A stretch of DNA of 64,000 bases from contig VGXC01000016.1 in NCBI GenBank assembly GCA_016873495.1, forward strand, positions 1 through 64,000. The letters are read 5' to 3'. The notes under the pieces are model-generated. The model was not told where the DNA came from, did no database searches, and saw only the letters and a program-made list of their open reading frames with translations. Made by a program: the position numbers and the translations under genes. Each line of letters opens with the position of its first letter. The first letter of the stretch is position 1. Below are positions 8,075 to 17,393 of the stretch, in pieces. Origin of the DNA: Nitrospira sp. (lineage in GTDB: Bacteria; Nitrospirota; Nitrospiria; Nitrospirales; Nitrospiraceae).

Positions 8075-11000
8075 CTATTGGGCGGCTCGAAACAGGGCAT
8101 CATAGATGGATCGTGGGTCCGGGAGCGGCGCCCATCCCAGGATCCCGGCGGAGTCCTCCACATAGGCCTGAGTCCGCATGCCGTTGAGCACGCAGGTGAC
8201 GCCCGGCGTGGAGGCAAGCACCCACAGGGCTTTCCGAGAGAGAGATTCATTCCGCCTGGATTCGGGCAGCAGGGGGTCGATGACGGCGGAGATGGCGTCG
8301 GTCTTGGCCCGGCTCTTCACGGTCGCCTCCCGGCGCAGTTCTTTCAAGAGTGTCAGCAGCTCAGGAATGTACCGCTCGCGCCAGGATTGCCACTGGTCCC
8401 CTTGCTCGCCGCGCAGATGTTGCGTGAGGGCGCGCAGGACTTGGTTGATGTGCGGCGCGATCATCTGGGTTTCGATTTGTTCCCAATGTTCCAGGTTCTG
8501 GATGCGAGGTCTCAGCCTGGCCAGCTCCTCCGCCCAGTTGAAATAATCCGCCGGGGGCATGCCCTGGCCAGCGTGGGTGACGGACGGGGCGATGGTGCGC
8601 CGGTATTCCTCTTCCAGTGTGGCCAAAAGGTCCCGCTGAGTCTCGAATGCGACCGTGGAGGGCTCCAGGGAGAGTTCAGCCAGACGGACCATGCCGCCCC
8701 GCTTCGGCTGCATGGCATTGAGTGGCCGGTTCAGCAAGACGGCGAGGCCGGCGGCCCTGGCCTGGTCCAGGACCGTCTGCCGGTTTCCCGCCCCGCAGTT
8801 GGGTGTGAGCAGGGCCCCCGATTCGAACAGGTTCATCGGACATTGCACCACGCGCAGATGGTGGCGCAAGAGGCCCAGCCCTTGCGCGGCGGCCCGGGCG
8901 GCTTCCAGCATGAAGCTCAGCGACGTGGCTTCCGGGTCGTTGGGCTCCGCCGTGCAGGTGTTGGAGGAGACGCCGTAATATTGGATGCGTCCTGCCTGGA
9001 CTTGGCGTTCCAGATAGGCGAAGGCCGTTTGGAGTCGGCGGTACAACTCGTTCCGCAGCCGGTCGAGGTCCTTGTCCATTCGATGGGCCGCGTCGGAGAG
9101 GAAGTATTCAACATTGTGCAGCAACAGGACATCCAGGGTCTGCAAACCCAACCGATCCAACGACAGTTCTATCTGATCGGCCAGGAATTCCGGATGCAGG
9201 CAGTGCCAGATCCCTTCGCCATACTTGACCATCTCCGGGTACGGCTTGCCGGCCTTTTCCCGCGCCTCCGCCAGTTTCAAGTTTTGCCCTTGCACATAGC
9301 CGATCTTGGACACGACGACGATCTCTTCGCGGGCCGCTTCGCCTTGCTTGATCAGGTCCGTCAGGACGAGGCCGATGAGGCGTTCGCTGTCTCCGTCTGC
9401 GTAGTTGCTGGAAGTGTCGATGACGTTAATACCCTCGCGCAGGGCTTTGAGAAGCGCTTCTCGATGCTCCGGCTCTTCCGTATGGGTGCGGTATCCGCCG
9501 AACCCGAGCTTGCTGACGCTGAGCCCGGTAGAGCCGAAGTTCATATAGCCATGCGCTAATCCCTCGGGTGCCCCCGGCCGATTCACCATCCGGACCGCAT
9601 AGGCGCCGGTGCCACCGGCTGTGGCATGGCCGGGGAGGCGGCTACCAGCAAGGGTTTTCTGTCCTGAGACGGGCGGGTCCGTCGCGGTCTTGTCCGGGCC
9701 GGCTAAGGCTGTCGCCACTGCCTGCGGATCGGTGATCGGGCTTTGGCAGGCGAAGTTGCGGCAGATGTAGAGGGCCGCCCGTTCCTGGACCAGGGTTTTC
9801 CCGTTCAGCAGCGGATGGCTGGTTGACGGCCCGCTGGGGTCGTGATGGGCGATGATGCGATTGGGCAAGTAGGGACGGTTGGCTGCTGCGCACAGGGCCT
9901 CGTAGTCCGGTTTCCCGGGAGTTCCGACCAGCGCCAACTCAACCGGCCCTGCCAGCAGCAGGTCAACCACGGCCAGACTCTTGGCGAAGGCCCGTGGATA
10001 GCGGGCCGTCTGGCGGCCATAGGCTCGGATCGCGAGGGTTGCGGCTTCGCGAAAATCGTCTCGCCCATAGTGGAAGGAGAGGCGGGCCAGGGCCGACGCG
10101 GCCACGGCATTGCCGCTGGGGATGGCCCCGTCCGGTCCCTCGCGGCTCCGCAGGAGCAAGGCTTCATGGTCCTTGGCCGTGGTGAAGAAGCCGCCCCGCT
10201 CTGCATCCGAAAAGTCGGCCAGGATGCGTTCGGCCAAGCGGACCGCATTTTCGAGGTAACGTTCCGATCCTCCCGCTTCGTAGAGGTCAACCAGCCCTTC
10301 CGCTAGATAGGCATAGTCTTCGAGATAGGCGGGCAGGTGCGCCTTCCCGGCTCTGGCGGTCCGGTAGAGGCCTCCGTCGGGACGGGAGAGGGCGGACAGC
10401 AAAAAGTCGGCGGCCCGCTCGGCCGTCCGGAAGTAACGCGGCTCCGACAAGACCCTGGCTCCTTCGGCCATGGCGCCGATCATCATGCCGTTCCAGGCGG
10501 TGAGGATCTTGTCGTCTAAGGCCGGCGGGATGCGCTTACGCCGCTCTTCATAGATCAGCGGTTTCACCCGCTCGATCGTGCGATGCAATTCGTCGGGCTC
10601 GACCGCCAACTCATTCGTGACTTCGTCCAGCGGCCGAAGGCGGTTGGGGATGCTGGCCTGTTCCCAGTTGCCGCCGGGGGTGATGTCGTAATAAGCACAG
10701 AAGCGTCGAGCGTCTGCTTCGTCGGGGACGACGGCGCGGATCTGTTCCGGCGTCCAGACGAAGAACTTGCCCTCCACGCCTTCGGAATCCGCGTCGGTGG
10801 CCGAGTAGAAGCCGCCTTCCGGAGCGGTCATTTCGCGGATAATGTAGTCCAGGGTTTCCGTCGCGATACGTCGGTATTCCGGATTCTGCGTGGCCTGATA
10901 GGCTTCAACATAGATGTGGGCCAGCAGGGCGTTGTCGTAGAGCATTTTCTCGAAGTGGGGCACCAGCCACCGTTCGTCGGTAGAGTAACGGGCGAACCCG

Positions 11001-11761
11001 CCTCCGATCTGATCGTACATCCCGCCGGCCGCCATCGCGTCCAGCGTCTTCCGCACCATCTGCAAGGTCTGCGGGTTGCCGGTCCGCTGGTGGCAGCGGA
11101 GCAACAGGGAGAGGCCGGTGGCGGGGGGGAACTTCGGCGCGCCGCCGAACCCTCCGTGACGGGCGTCGAATTCCTCGGCAAACTGGGCGACGGCTGCATC
11201 CAGCTCCGCCTGGCCCACGGCCATGGGCGCGCCTCCTTGCAAGGTCTGCTTCAGCCGCTCGGTCAACTGGGCCGCTTGCTGTTGCAGGGCTTCTTGGTCC
11301 TTGCGCCAGAACTCCGCGACTTTTTGCAGGACGGCCGGGAATCCGGGCCGGCCCCACTTGTCGGCCGGGGGAAAGTAAGTGCCGGCGAAGAAGGGCCGCT
11401 GGTCCGGGGTCAGAAAAACGGTCATGGGCCAGCCGCCCTGGCCCTGGTTGAGCTGGAGGGTGGCCTGCATGTAAATCTCGTCCAGGTCCGGCCGTTCTTC
11501 CCGGTCCACTTTGATGCAGACGAAATGTTCGTTCATGAGCGCGGCGATCCGCTCATTCTCGAAGGATTCCCGCTCCATCACGTGGCACCAGTGACAGGCG
11601 GAATACCCGATGGACAGGAGGATGGGGCGGTTCAGCTCGCGCGCCTGGCGCAGAGCCTCCTCTCCCCAGGGGTACCAGTCGACGGGATTGTGGGCATGTT
11701 GAAGCAGGTAGGGGCTGGTTTCACGGGCCAAACGGTTGGCCGGCCGGTTACTCGATGACAT
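8075..11761 (-). CDS. Fused DUF255/thioredoxin-domain protein and aldo/keto reductase
   Basis: 1228-residue single reading frame with two normally separate proteins. Residues 1 to ~690 are a DUF255 (YyaL / spermatogenesis-associated protein 20-like) protein: a thioredoxin fold with [14 protein letters not shown] (CxxC), then an (alpha/alpha)6 barrel related to N-acylglucosamine 2-epimerases (for example [15 protein letters not shown]). After a ~45-residue linker, from about the internal Met at 9544, comes an aldo/keto reductase: [13 protein letters not shown], the catalytic Asp and Tyr in [19 protein letters not shown], Lys in VVSKIGY and His in LLLHNVEYF. The start at 11761 ([11 protein letters not shown]) fits the family N-terminus, without an obvious ribosome site. 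No stop separates the halves. Physiological role unknown. Confidence 0.85.
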   Translation of the reverse strand: MSSSNRPANRLARETSPYLLQHAHNPVDWYPWGEEALRQARELNRPILLSIGYSACHWCHVMERESFENERIAALMNEHFVCIKVDREERPDLDEIYMQATLQLNQGQGGWPMTVFLTPDQRPFFAGTYFPPADKWGRPGFPAVLQKVAEFWRKDQEALQQQAAQLTERLKQTLQGGAPMAVGQAELDAAVAQFAEEFDARHGGFGGAPKFPPATGLSLLLRCHQRTGNPQTLQMVRKTLDAMAAGGMYDQIGGGFARYSTDERWLVPHFEKMLYDNALLAHIYVEAYQATQNPEYRRIATETLDYIIREMTAPEGGFYSATDADSEGVEGKFFVWTPEQIRAVVPDEADARRFCAYYDITPGGNWEQASIPNRLRPLDEVTNELAVEPDELHRTIERVKPLIYEERRKRIPPALDDKILTAWNGMMIGAMAEGARVLSEPRYFRTAERAADFLLSALSRPDGGLYRTARAGKAHLPAYLEDYAYLAEGLVDLYEAGGSERYLENAVRLAERILADFSDAERGGFFTTAKDHEALLLRSREGPDGAIPSGNAVAASALARLSFHYGRDDFREAATLAIRAYGRQTARYPRAFAKSLAVVDLLLAGPVELALVGTPGKPDYEALCAAANRPYLPNRIIAHHDPSGPSTSHPLLNGKTLVQERAALYICRNFACQSPITDPQAVATALAGPDKTATDPPVSGQKTLAGSRLPGHATAGGTGAYAVRMVNRPGAPEGLAHGYMNFGSTGLSVSKLGFGGYRTHTEEPEHREALLKALREGINVIDTSSNYADGDSERLIGLVLTDLIKQGEAAREEIVVVSKIGYVQGQNLKLAEAREKAGKPYPEMVKYGEGIWHCLHPEFLADQIELSLDRLGLQTLDVLLLHNVEYFLSDAAHRMDKDLDRLRNELYRRLQTAFAYLERQVQAGRIQYYGVSSNTCTAEPNDPEATSLSFMLEAARAAAQGLGLLRHHLRVVQCPMNLFESGALLTPNCGAGNRQTVLDQARAAGLAVLLNRPLNAMQPKRGGMVRLAELSLEPSTVAFETQRDLLATLEEEYRRTIAPSVTHAGQGMPPADYFNWAEELARLRPRIQNLEHWEQIETQMIAPHINQVLRALTQHLRGEQGDQWQSWRERYIPELLTLLKELRREATVKSRAKTDAISAVIDPLLPESRRNESLSRKALWVLASTPGVTCVLNGMRTQAYVEDSAGILGWAPLPDPRSIYDALFRAAQ

Positions 11762-11820
11762 GCGGCACCGTACCATCCGTCAACGAGGCGGGTCAATCGC
11801 TTGTGCGGGGCTCAAAATGA

Positions 11821-11860
11821 AACGGCCCGTAGCGTCGGTGTGAGCCGAGCACGGGCCGTT
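11821..11860 (-). terminator. Rho-independent-type terminator after the small Lys-rich gene
   Basis: AACGGCCCGT (11821-11830) and ACGGGCCGTT (11851-11860) form a perfect 10-bp stem with a 20-nt loop. Read on the minus strand the stem is followed by TTTCATTTT. It lies 28 bp past the stop of the small minus-strand gene. Confidence 0.6.
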
Positions 11861-11887
11861 CGATCGGGAAAGATGGAGGGCAGAAGA

Positions 11888-12040
11888 TTACTTGCCCTTC
11901 TTCTCGTCCTTCTTCTCGCCCTTCTTCTCGTCCTTCTTCTCCGCCTTCTTCTCATCGGCCATCGCGTTGCCGACGAACACCGGGGCGGTAAAGCCGCCGA
12001 GGAGCATGAGCGCGAACATCGCCATTAGAATCCGCTTCAT
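11888..12040 (-). CDS. Small secreted Lys/Glu-rich peptide (50 aa)
   Basis: 50-residue protein: a signal peptide or membrane anchor (MKRILMAMFALMLLGGFTAP, then a probable cleavage after NAMA), followed by a tail built only of D/E/K/G in repeats of KKDEKKGE type. An almost ideal ribosome site (AAGGAGGTGATCTCTC) precedes the ATG at 12040, and a strong terminator follows, so it is very likely expressed even though it is tiny. The tandem repeat encoding the tail (units of CTTCTTCTCGTC or CTTCTTCTCGCC on the plus strand) could change length by slippage. Unknown function; a periplasmic polyampholyte or peptide linked to its cytochrome neighbour is possible but not shown. Confidence 0.75.
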   Translation of the reverse strand: MKRILMAMFALMLLGGFTAPVFVGNAMADEKKAEKKDEKKGEKKDEKKGK

Positions 12041-12101
12041 GAGAGATCACCTCCTTCCACCAACGGTTTACTGACTCGAACCGGGATTAAAACAGGCGTT
12101 G

Positions 12102-12131
12102 AACCTAGACCAAAGTATCGAGGATTGTCAA
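12102..12131 (-). promoter_or_regulatory. Possible promoter of the small Lys-rich gene
   Basis: On the minus strand a consensus -35 TTGACA (12126-12131) is followed after 18 bp by TAGGTT (12102-12107). It stands about 60 bp upstream of the ATG of the 50-residue gene and overlaps nothing coding. Confidence 0.35.
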
Positions 12132-12153
12132 CTACGATTTGTCGATCCCAGGA

Positions 12154-12648
12154 TTATCGGCTTTCGCCGAGGCTTCGTTCGTACAGCAACACCTTCCATC
12201 CATCTTCTTCGCTCAGGAACTGGCCGACGATAGGCAGCATGCCGGTGCCGGGGACTTTGCCCGATTGGCCCATGCTTCCGTTCTTCAGCACCCACATCAT
12301 TTCCCCCGGCGTCCGCACCTTATTGAACGCCGGGTTCGTGAAATTACGCGGCTGGATGGGGAGCACCTTGGCGGCGCCTCCGTCGCCCCTGCCTTCCGGT
12401 CCGTGGCATTGAAAACAGGTGCCGCGGCCCAGAAAGATCGCCTTGCCCTCGGCGAGAACCTCCGGGGTGGGGGCGAAGGGGGACTTGTTCGCCTTGGCGG
12501 CCGGCAGTTCCGCAGCCGGGACCCGTGGAATTTTGATATCGAACTCGCCGCCCGCCTGCCCATAGCCGGATGGGTCGGCGGCCTGTGCGGCGGTGGACCA
12601 GAAAAGCACGCTCCAGCTGACGGCCAGGTACCAAGTCCGACGCTTCAT
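12154..12648 (-). CDS. Secreted monohaem cytochrome c
   Basis: 164 residues with a signal peptide (MKRRTWYLAVSW..., cleavage near AQAA-DPS at residues 21-25). There is one haem-attachment motif, C78-F-Q-C81-H82, in a class I context (GKAIFLGRGTCFQCHGPEG), and a likely axial Met in GTGM (residue 137). This is a soluble periplasmic electron carrier or a cytochrome domain for a respiratory complex. ATG at 12648 has a strong site CGAGGAGGAAGA. It is encoded upstream of the small Lys-rich gene on the same strand and divergently from the J-domain gene. The redox partner is not identifiable here. Confidence 0.9.
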   Translation of the reverse strand: MKRRTWYLAVSWSVLFWSTAAQAADPSGYGQAGGEFDIKIPRVPAAELPAAKANKSPFAPTPEVLAEGKAIFLGRGTCFQCHGPEGRGDGGAAKVLPIQPRNFTNPAFNKVRTPGEMMWVLKNGSMGQSGKVPGTGMLPIVGQFLSEEDGWKVLLYERSLGESR

Positions 12649-12828
12649 TCTTCCTCCTCGGTGCAGGATGACGCGCGCGCCGGCCGGAGTTAGGCCTCCG
12701 TGGCGCACAACGGGGCGGGAGTCTAGCACAGGGCGAAATGTCGAGGCAATCCTGGGCCTGGTCAAGGTCGAAGCGCGGCCGAATATGCTAGAATGCGGCC
12801 CACGCCGGTTGAGGCAGACAGGGGAGTC

Positions 12829-13434
12829 ATGGCATTCGACGCGTCGAAACAAGCCAAGTTTCAAGCCCAAATGGCCAGGCGAATCGGGGAGCTCAAGATT
12901 AAGACGGAGGACAGCCTCGATTTTGCCATGGACCACATGATGCAAGAGCGGGTGGACAGCTATTTCAAGGTCGAAGAGGGACTGGAAGAGATCGACCGGA
13001 CCCTGATGTTGATCGAGGAGGAGCTGGCCTACATCCAGGACCAGAGCGGAGCGGTCCGGCTCCAGTCCCGGCTGGAGTTCGTCGAAGACCGGTTCGAGGA
13101 GTTCGACAGCGAGATCCGGCAACGTCCGAGGCGTCGTCGCCGCCGGATCAATTTTGCCGACTTCTTCAAGGCGGCCGGCGGCGGCGGTGAGATGCCGGCG
13201 GCCCGTGGAGAGATCGGAAGCGTGTCCGAAGCCTTTGCGGTCTTGGAACTGGAGTACGGGAGTTCCATGGCGCAGGTGACCGCCGCGTTCAGGCAGCGAG
13301 CCAAGCGCCTCCATCCCGATGCGCGCAAAGGGGATCGGAGCGCGGAGCCGGAGCTCCGCCGAATCATCGAGGCCTATCAGTACCTCAAGGAGCATTTGAG
13401 TTTGTCCATGACGGAGCCGCCGCGCGAGGTGTAA
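12829..13434 (+). CDS. J-domain-containing protein with N-terminal coiled coil
   Basis: 201 residues. The first ~100 are acidic and helical (probable coiled coil with EEGLEEIDRTLMLIEEEL), followed by an arginine run (RPRRRRRR, about 99-106) and a C-terminal J-domain (about 133-191) with the HPD motif at 162-164 (RLHPDARKG). The J-domain predicts stimulation of a DnaK/Hsp70 ATPase; the client is unknown. The G/F-rich and zinc regions of true DnaJ are missing. Start ATG at 12829 follows GGGGAG. An extended -10 (TGC TAGAAT, 12786-12794) lies upstream. The rnd gene follows after 34 bp. Confidence 0.8.
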   Translation: MAFDASKQAKFQAQMARRIGELKIKTEDSLDFAMDHMMQERVDSYFKVEEGLEEIDRTLMLIEEELAYIQDQSGAVRLQSRLEFVEDRFEEFDSEIRQRPRRRRRRINFADFFKAAGGGGEMPAARGEIGSVSEAFAVLELEYGSSMAQVTAAFRQRAKRLHPDARKGDRSAEPELRRIIEAYQYLKEHLSLSMTEPPREV

Positions 13435-13468
13435 GCGGCCGACTTGTGTCGGAGAGAATGCGAGAGCT

Positions 13469-14665
13469 ATGGCCCAGCCCGGCCCTCATTACATTGCCGA
13501 TCCTGACGCATTGCAGGCGCTCTGCGCCCGTCTGCGGGAACACCCGCGGTTCGCCCTGGATACGGAGTTCGTGGGAGAGGACAGTTTCGTCCCCCGGCTG
13601 GAACTCATCCAGGTGGCCGTAGGGGATGTCAGCGCCGTGATCGATTTCCCCGCCATCGGCTCGCTCGGCGACTTTGCGGCGCTGCTCAACGATCCCGGTA
13701 TCGAGAAGGTGGTGCATGCGGGGCGGCAGGACCTGGAGCTATTCTACGCGCATACGGGGCAGCTGCCGGCCTCGGTGTTCGACACTCAGATGGCTGCGGC
13801 TATGGTCGGGTATGGGACGCAGGTGGCCTATGCGCAACTCGTGCAACGCATCGTCGGGGCCAGGCTGGACAAGTCCCACACCCTTTCGAACTGGAGTCAG
13901 CGGCCGCTGTCCGCCGAACAGATCGCCTATGCCCTCGACGATGTCACGTACTTGCTGCAAGTCCACGAGCATCTCCATCAGCGTCTCCGGTCGTTGGGAC
14001 GCCTGGACTGGGCGCAGGAAGAGTTCCGGCGTCTGGAAGCCAAACTGATGGAGGCCTCGTCGGAGGCCGGGCTTCGCTACCAGCGGATCCGCGGGTGGGA
14101 CGGGTTGAAGCCCAAGTCGGCGGCGGTGCTCCGGGAGTTGGTCCACTGGCGGGAAGGGGAGGCTCGGCGGAGGAATGTGCCGCGGGGACGGGTCGTGCGG
14201 GATGAGGTTTTGTTGGAGCTGGCGCGCCGCCAGCCTGCGACCCCGTCCGCCCTGCGCGCGACACGCGGGCTCCATGCCTCGGAAGCGGAGAAGCGGGGCG
14301 AAGCGATTCTCGCCGCGATTCAGGCGGGGCTGGCCCTGCCTCCGTCGGAATGGCCTGAGATCCCGCGCGAACGCAAGCCGGAGCCGGAGGCGGCCGGCCT
14401 GGTCGAACTGCTCCAAGCCGTGTTGAAGGCCTGCGCGCTGGAGGCCGAGATCGCGCCCAGCCTCTTGGCCAGCGCGGCGGACCTGCAACAACTGGCGGAG
14501 GCCAAGGGAAACCGCGAGCAAGTGGATGTGCCGGTCTTGCAGGGTTGGCGTCGGACGCTGGCTGGCGAGACCTTGCTCAACGTGCTGGATGGGCGGACGG
14601 CGGTACTGGTGGATGGCCGCAAGGGCCGGCTGACCCTGAAGCCGGAATCAAAGGGAGATGCATGA
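13469..14665 (+). CDS. rnd: Ribonuclease D
   Basis: 398-residue 3'-5' exoribonuclease of the DEDD family that matures tRNA 3' ends. The exonuclease motifs are intact: D31-T-E33 (FALDTEFVGED), an Asp in VVHAGRQDLELF, and YALDDVTYL. One HRDC domain follows at about 205-285 (AVLRELVHWREGEARRRNVPRG), and the C-terminal ~100 residues resemble a second HRDC-like region. Length fits the family. The stop overlaps the start of the next lipoprotein gene (ATGA), so the three genes from here are probably co-translated. Confidence 0.93.
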   Translation: MAQPGPHYIADPDALQALCARLREHPRFALDTEFVGEDSFVPRLELIQVAVGDVSAVIDFPAIGSLGDFAALLNDPGIEKVVHAGRQDLELFYAHTGQLPASVFDTQMAAAMVGYGTQVAYAQLVQRIVGARLDKSHTLSNWSQRPLSAEQIAYALDDVTYLLQVHEHLHQRLRSLGRLDWAQEEFRRLEAKLMEASSEAGLRYQRIRGWDGLKPKSAAVLRELVHWREGEARRRNVPRGRVVRDEVLLELARRQPATPSALRATRGLHASEAEKRGEAILAAIQAGLALPPSEWPEIPRERKPEPEAAGLVELLQAVLKACALEAEIAPSLLASAADLQQLAEAKGNREQVDVPVLQGWRRTLAGETLLNVLDGRTAVLVDGRKGRLTLKPESKGDA

Positions 14666-15096
14666 ATTCGGTCGTTCGATCATTTGCCATCTTTGCACTG
14701 ATGGGATTGATCGGCTGTGTCACGCCTTCCCCATCAAAGCAGGAACTTGAAGCTGCCGACTTTGGGCGATTTCCGAGTGACTATGAGGCTCGAATTAAAG
14801 ACTACGTCAAGCCAGTACTCTATGATTCCAATTGGGCCCAATACGATATCGGGAAGCCCTATAAGGCAGCGGTTTATCGCCACGTGGTGGGGCTGATCTA
14901 CGGGCAGATGTGGTTTTTCGGATATGCCGTGGACGCTCGAATCAGTGATCTCAATGCACGCAGGCAGTATGCCGGATGGCGCCGATTTACTTTTCTTTTT
15001 CTGGCCGACGGGACCTTGCGTGAGGTCAGGGTGAATGGCGCTCAGCCTGTGGTTGAGCCACCAAAGAATGAAGAACCGATTCGGTACTTGCAATGA
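14662..15096 (+). CDS. Putative lipoprotein of unknown function
   Basis: 144 residues. The N-terminus has a lipoprotein signal (FAIFALMGLIGC, lipobox Cys at about residue 19), so it should be lipid-anchored in the periplasm or outer membrane. No domain recognised in the remainder, which is aromatic-rich (YGQMWFFGYAVDARI). The ATG overlaps the rnd stop (ATGA) and is preceded by AAGGGAGATGC. Its own stop overlaps the start of the next gene in the same way. Base composition is lower in GC than in neighbouring genes. Confidence 0.7.
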   Translation: MNSVVRSFAIFALMGLIGCVTPSPSKQELEAADFGRFPSDYEARIKDYVKPVLYDSNWAQYDIGKPYKAAVYRHVVGLIYGQMWFFGYAVDARISDLNARRQYAGWRRFTFLFLADGTLREVRVNGAQPVVEPPKNEEPIRYLQ

Positions 15097-15701
15097 TCGG
15101 CTTGGACAAAAGACGACTATTGCGGCTGAATTCTTCGCTGGCCGTTCTAACCGCTGTCAGCATTGCCAATGGGTTGCTTTCGGCAGCCTGTGCGCCCGTC
15201 GGGACGATCAAGGTTGAGGTGGCTGCAGCATCGGGTCCAAACGTGTACCTGGTGGATGCTCGGCCGGTGCGCTGGTTTTCTTGGGATTACTTGGGCGCAG
15301 GCGTGGCAGCACATCGTCTTTCAGACGGTAGCTTCGACCCCGATCCGATGACCGTCATGTCGCGCGTCTTCCAAGAAAAACTTTCCCAAAGACTGGAAGG
15401 CAAGACGATCATCGTTACGCGGTTCTTGGTCAGTCTGGTTGACGTTGGGGCGAGCAGTCAATCGCTTGGTTTGCCTGGGGAGGCGCTGGGATCAGCCGTT
15501 GTTGATCTCGCAGTGCGCATCAACTATGGCTGGATGATCTTCTGTGAATTTGAAGCCAGTCTCGATGGTGAGACATTTAAGGCCGTAGAGACGACCCGCA
15601 CAGACAAATCCAAAGTCGAGGAAGGCGTCAACAAAGTCATCAAGAAGGCTCTTGACACCGCCGCGAGGGCTATGAATGCTCGCTTTGCTTACCAATTCTA
15701 G
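15093..15701 (+). CDS. Putative exported protein of unknown function
   Basis: 202 residues with an N-terminal hydrophobic segment ending in LLSAACAP, an imperfect lipobox (Cys at about residue 33). The rest alternates beta-type stretches and ends in a charged helix (KVEEGVNKVIKKALDTAAR). I recognise no family. The start overlaps the previous stop (ATGA), so it is translationally coupled to the preceding lipoprotein; both may act together in the envelope. Like its partner it is less GC-rich than the surrounding genes. Confidence 0.65.
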   Translation: MIGLDKRRLLRLNSSLAVLTAVSIANGLLSAACAPVGTIKVEVAAASGPNVYLVDARPVRWFSWDYLGAGVAAHRLSDGSFDPDPMTVMSRVFQEKLSQRLEGKTIIVTRFLVSLVDVGASSQSLGLPGEALGSAVVDLAVRINYGWMIFCEFEASLDGETFKAVETTRTDKSKVEEGVNKVIKKALDTAARAMNARFAYQF

Positions 15702-15726
15702 GCACGTGCCCTGTTCCTAACAGTAA

Positions 15727-16074
15727 TCAGAGCAGCTCCTTGATTCGCTCCGCCGGTCGCGCCAGCATCGCGCGCGCGCCGTTCTCGACCAGCGGTCGCT
15801 GGATCAGGTCCAGGTGTGTGAGCATCAGATCGATCAACTCGTCTTCCGATACCTGCTTTTTCGCCAGCCCCAGGGTCTTATAGATGTCGTCTTTAGTCCG
15901 GAGGATGTCTTTGGCCGAGAGCCCGGCCTTCTTCAGCAGGCCCTTCAGGAGCGCCTTGGAAAACGGCTGCTCGTAATAATTGACGGAGGTGAACGGCTGC
16001 CCGCTGGCCTGGAGCAGCTTAATGGCTTCCCGGCAGGTGCTGCAGGTGGGTTTCTGGTAAATCGTGATCTTCAT
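15727..16074 (-). CDS. ArsC/Spx-family thioredoxin-like protein
   Basis: 115 residues, the normal size for the arsenate reductase (ArsC)/Spx family. The N-terminal motif YQKPTCSTCREA carries the reactive Cys in a CxxC arrangement, and the C-terminal motif LVENGARAMLARP resembles the ArsC 'RP-(x)-A-(x)-RP' region. No ars genes are adjacent, so it may be a general redox/Spx-like protein (YffB type) rather than an arsenate reductase. ATG at 16074 has GAGGGAG upstream. Convergent with the preceding gene. Confidence 0.85.
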   Translation of the reverse strand: MKITIYQKPTCSTCREAIKLLQASGQPFTSVNYYEQPFSKALLKGLLKKAGLSAKDILRTKDDIYKTLGLAKKQVSEDELIDLMLTHLDLIQRPLVENGARAMLARPAERIKELL

Positions 16075-16206
16075 CGGGCGATCTCCCTCGCTTCGGTCTC
16101 TTGACCCGCTTTTTCGGTACGTGATAGATGAACCTCTGGAAGAGGCAAGGGACGCAGTGTATCTCCCGTTGCTGCTTCCCGCTAGCCGATATTGTGGAGT
16201 AAGCCT

Positions 16207-16575
16207 ATGCCGACAGCCGGAACCAGTTCAAGCGGGAGTTTTGCCACCGCCCAACCGGGCCAACGGACCCTCAAAGAATTGCGGACGAAACGCAAGGGGC
16301 AGCCGGTGTTCGTGGTCGGACATGTGCCCGAACGCAAGGGCCAGGAGGCAGTCTTCGAACTTTTCAACGTACGTCTGGCGGTCGTGAAGTTTTCCGACGG
16401 AGCCCTCCTGGGGTTCGATCCGACCGAGCTGCTGCTGCCCACGGAGATCGACGAGGCCGGCGTGGCCTATTTCGAAATTCGGTCTTGTCGCCACTGTGAA
16501 CAGCCGTTCCCCTTGACTCACGACGAAGCGCAAGCGGACGAGGAGCCCACGGCCTGTCCCGCCTGTTCTGCCTAG
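16207..16575 (+). CDS. Conserved hypothetical protein with C-terminal zinc ribbon
   Basis: 122 residues. The last ~30 contain CRHC and CPAC about 23 residues apart, a likely zinc ribbon or knuckle. The middle has a compact beta-type region (FVVGHVPERKGQ, FELFNVRLAVVKFSDG). The ATG at 16207 is preferred over an upstream TTG at 16192 because GTGGAG sits nine bases before it. Unknown function; isolated between two minus-strand genes. Confidence 0.65.
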   Translation: MPTAGTSSSGSFATAQPGQRTLKELRTKRKGQPVFVVGHVPERKGQEAVFELFNVRLAVVKFSDGALLGFDPTELLLPTEIDEAGVAYFEIRSCRHCEQPFPLTHDEAQADEEPTACPACSA

Positions 16576-16591
16576 TCGGGGCCGGGTCCGC

Positions 16592-16984
16592 TCAATCCAC
16601 GAGTGGGCCGAAATCCAAGGCCTTCTTGATCAGACAATCTCCCGCCACGCCCTGAAGCGGCATCGGCAGCATGCCCGCATCCAGCACACGAATGGACACG
16701 AGCCGGTACCCCTCCTGATTCTTCCAGGCCTCGGCTTTCAAGGCATGGCAGATTTCCAGTTTCCGCCAGATCAGGTTGTCCAGAATCGGATCGGTGGGGA
16801 TCAGCGCCGCTTCGACAGACGGTCCCCCGTCGGACACTTGCGCGGTGACTTGCTTCTTGTCTTTGGAGACCTTGGTGACCACGGCAAAAATGATCAGCGG
16901 ATCCTGCTGCGGCTGCGCCGCCGTGGCCGAAAAGAACAGGGCCGCGGTCGCTATCATTCCCACCCACCATCCATGCGGTGTCAT
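16592..16984 (-). CDS. Exported hypothetical protein
   Basis: 130 residues with a signal peptide (GWWVGMIATAALFFSATAAQ). The mature part is beta-rich with one CHALKAEAW and one GDCLIKK segment, giving two cysteines that may form a disulphide. No family recognised. The start ATG overlaps the stop of the small upstream gene (TGATG), so both form a two-gene unit. Confidence 0.65.
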   Translation of the reverse strand: MTPHGWWVGMIATAALFFSATAAQPQQDPLIIFAVVTKVSKDKKQVTAQVSDGGPSVEAALIPTDPILDNLIWRKLEICHALKAEAWKNQEGYRLVSIRVLDAGMLPMPLQGVAGDCLIKKALDFGPLVD

Positions 16985-17241
16985 CACTCGGTGCCCTTTC
17001 GCTCCTTGGTGATGGAGCCCGGCATCGCCGTTCCAGGTCCGGCTGCGGGCGGCGCGGCCGGACCGCCATGGCCGATCGCGCTGGTGCCGACCTTCTTGGC
17101 TGGCGCGCCGGGCGGAGGCGCGATCAGCCTGTCCGGCGAATTCGTGTGAGCAGGCTCGATCCCGTTTCGCATCCATAGGGGCAGCCCCACCAGCAATGCG
17201 AGTCCTCCGGCCAGTATGGCGATGCGCAATGAACGACTCAT
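16984..17241 (-). CDS. Small single-pass membrane protein
   Basis: 85 residues: a short basic N-terminus (MSRSLR), one transmembrane helix (IAILAGGLALLVGLPLWM) and a Pro/Ala/Gly-rich tail ending in a charged KERKGTE. Probably anchored in the inner membrane with the tail outside. Coupled by TGATG to the exported protein gene downstream. ATG at 17241 preceded by AGGACCAGGATCC. Unknown function. Confidence 0.55.
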   Translation of the reverse strand: MSRSLRIAILAGGLALLVGLPLWMRNGIEPAHTNSPDRLIAPPPGAPAKKVGTSAIGHGGPAAPPAAGPGTAMPGSITKERKGTE

Positions 17242-17393
17242 GGATCCTGGTCCTGCGGTAGGTATCGTGCCGGCGGTGCTCTCATGAGTTGGCCAATTCA
17301 GTATGCCAATCCGAACTCTGCATTGCAAGGTGGCTGGTTTCTTGACGGTGCGATGGGGGGCCTCTATGATTGAGGCAGAGAGGGGATAGCGAA

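Noticed and set aside
11888-11950. CRISPR-like array in the CTTCTTCTC repeats
   Set aside because: The units are 12 bp without spacers and are codon repeats of a Lys/Glu/Asp-rich peptide.
12154-13395. A 413-codon minus-strand frame spanning both the cytochrome and the J-domain gene
   Set aside because: Only its last 164 codons (the cytochrome) look real. The upstream part is antisense to the J-domain gene, and the start at 12648 has a strong ribosome site and signal peptide.
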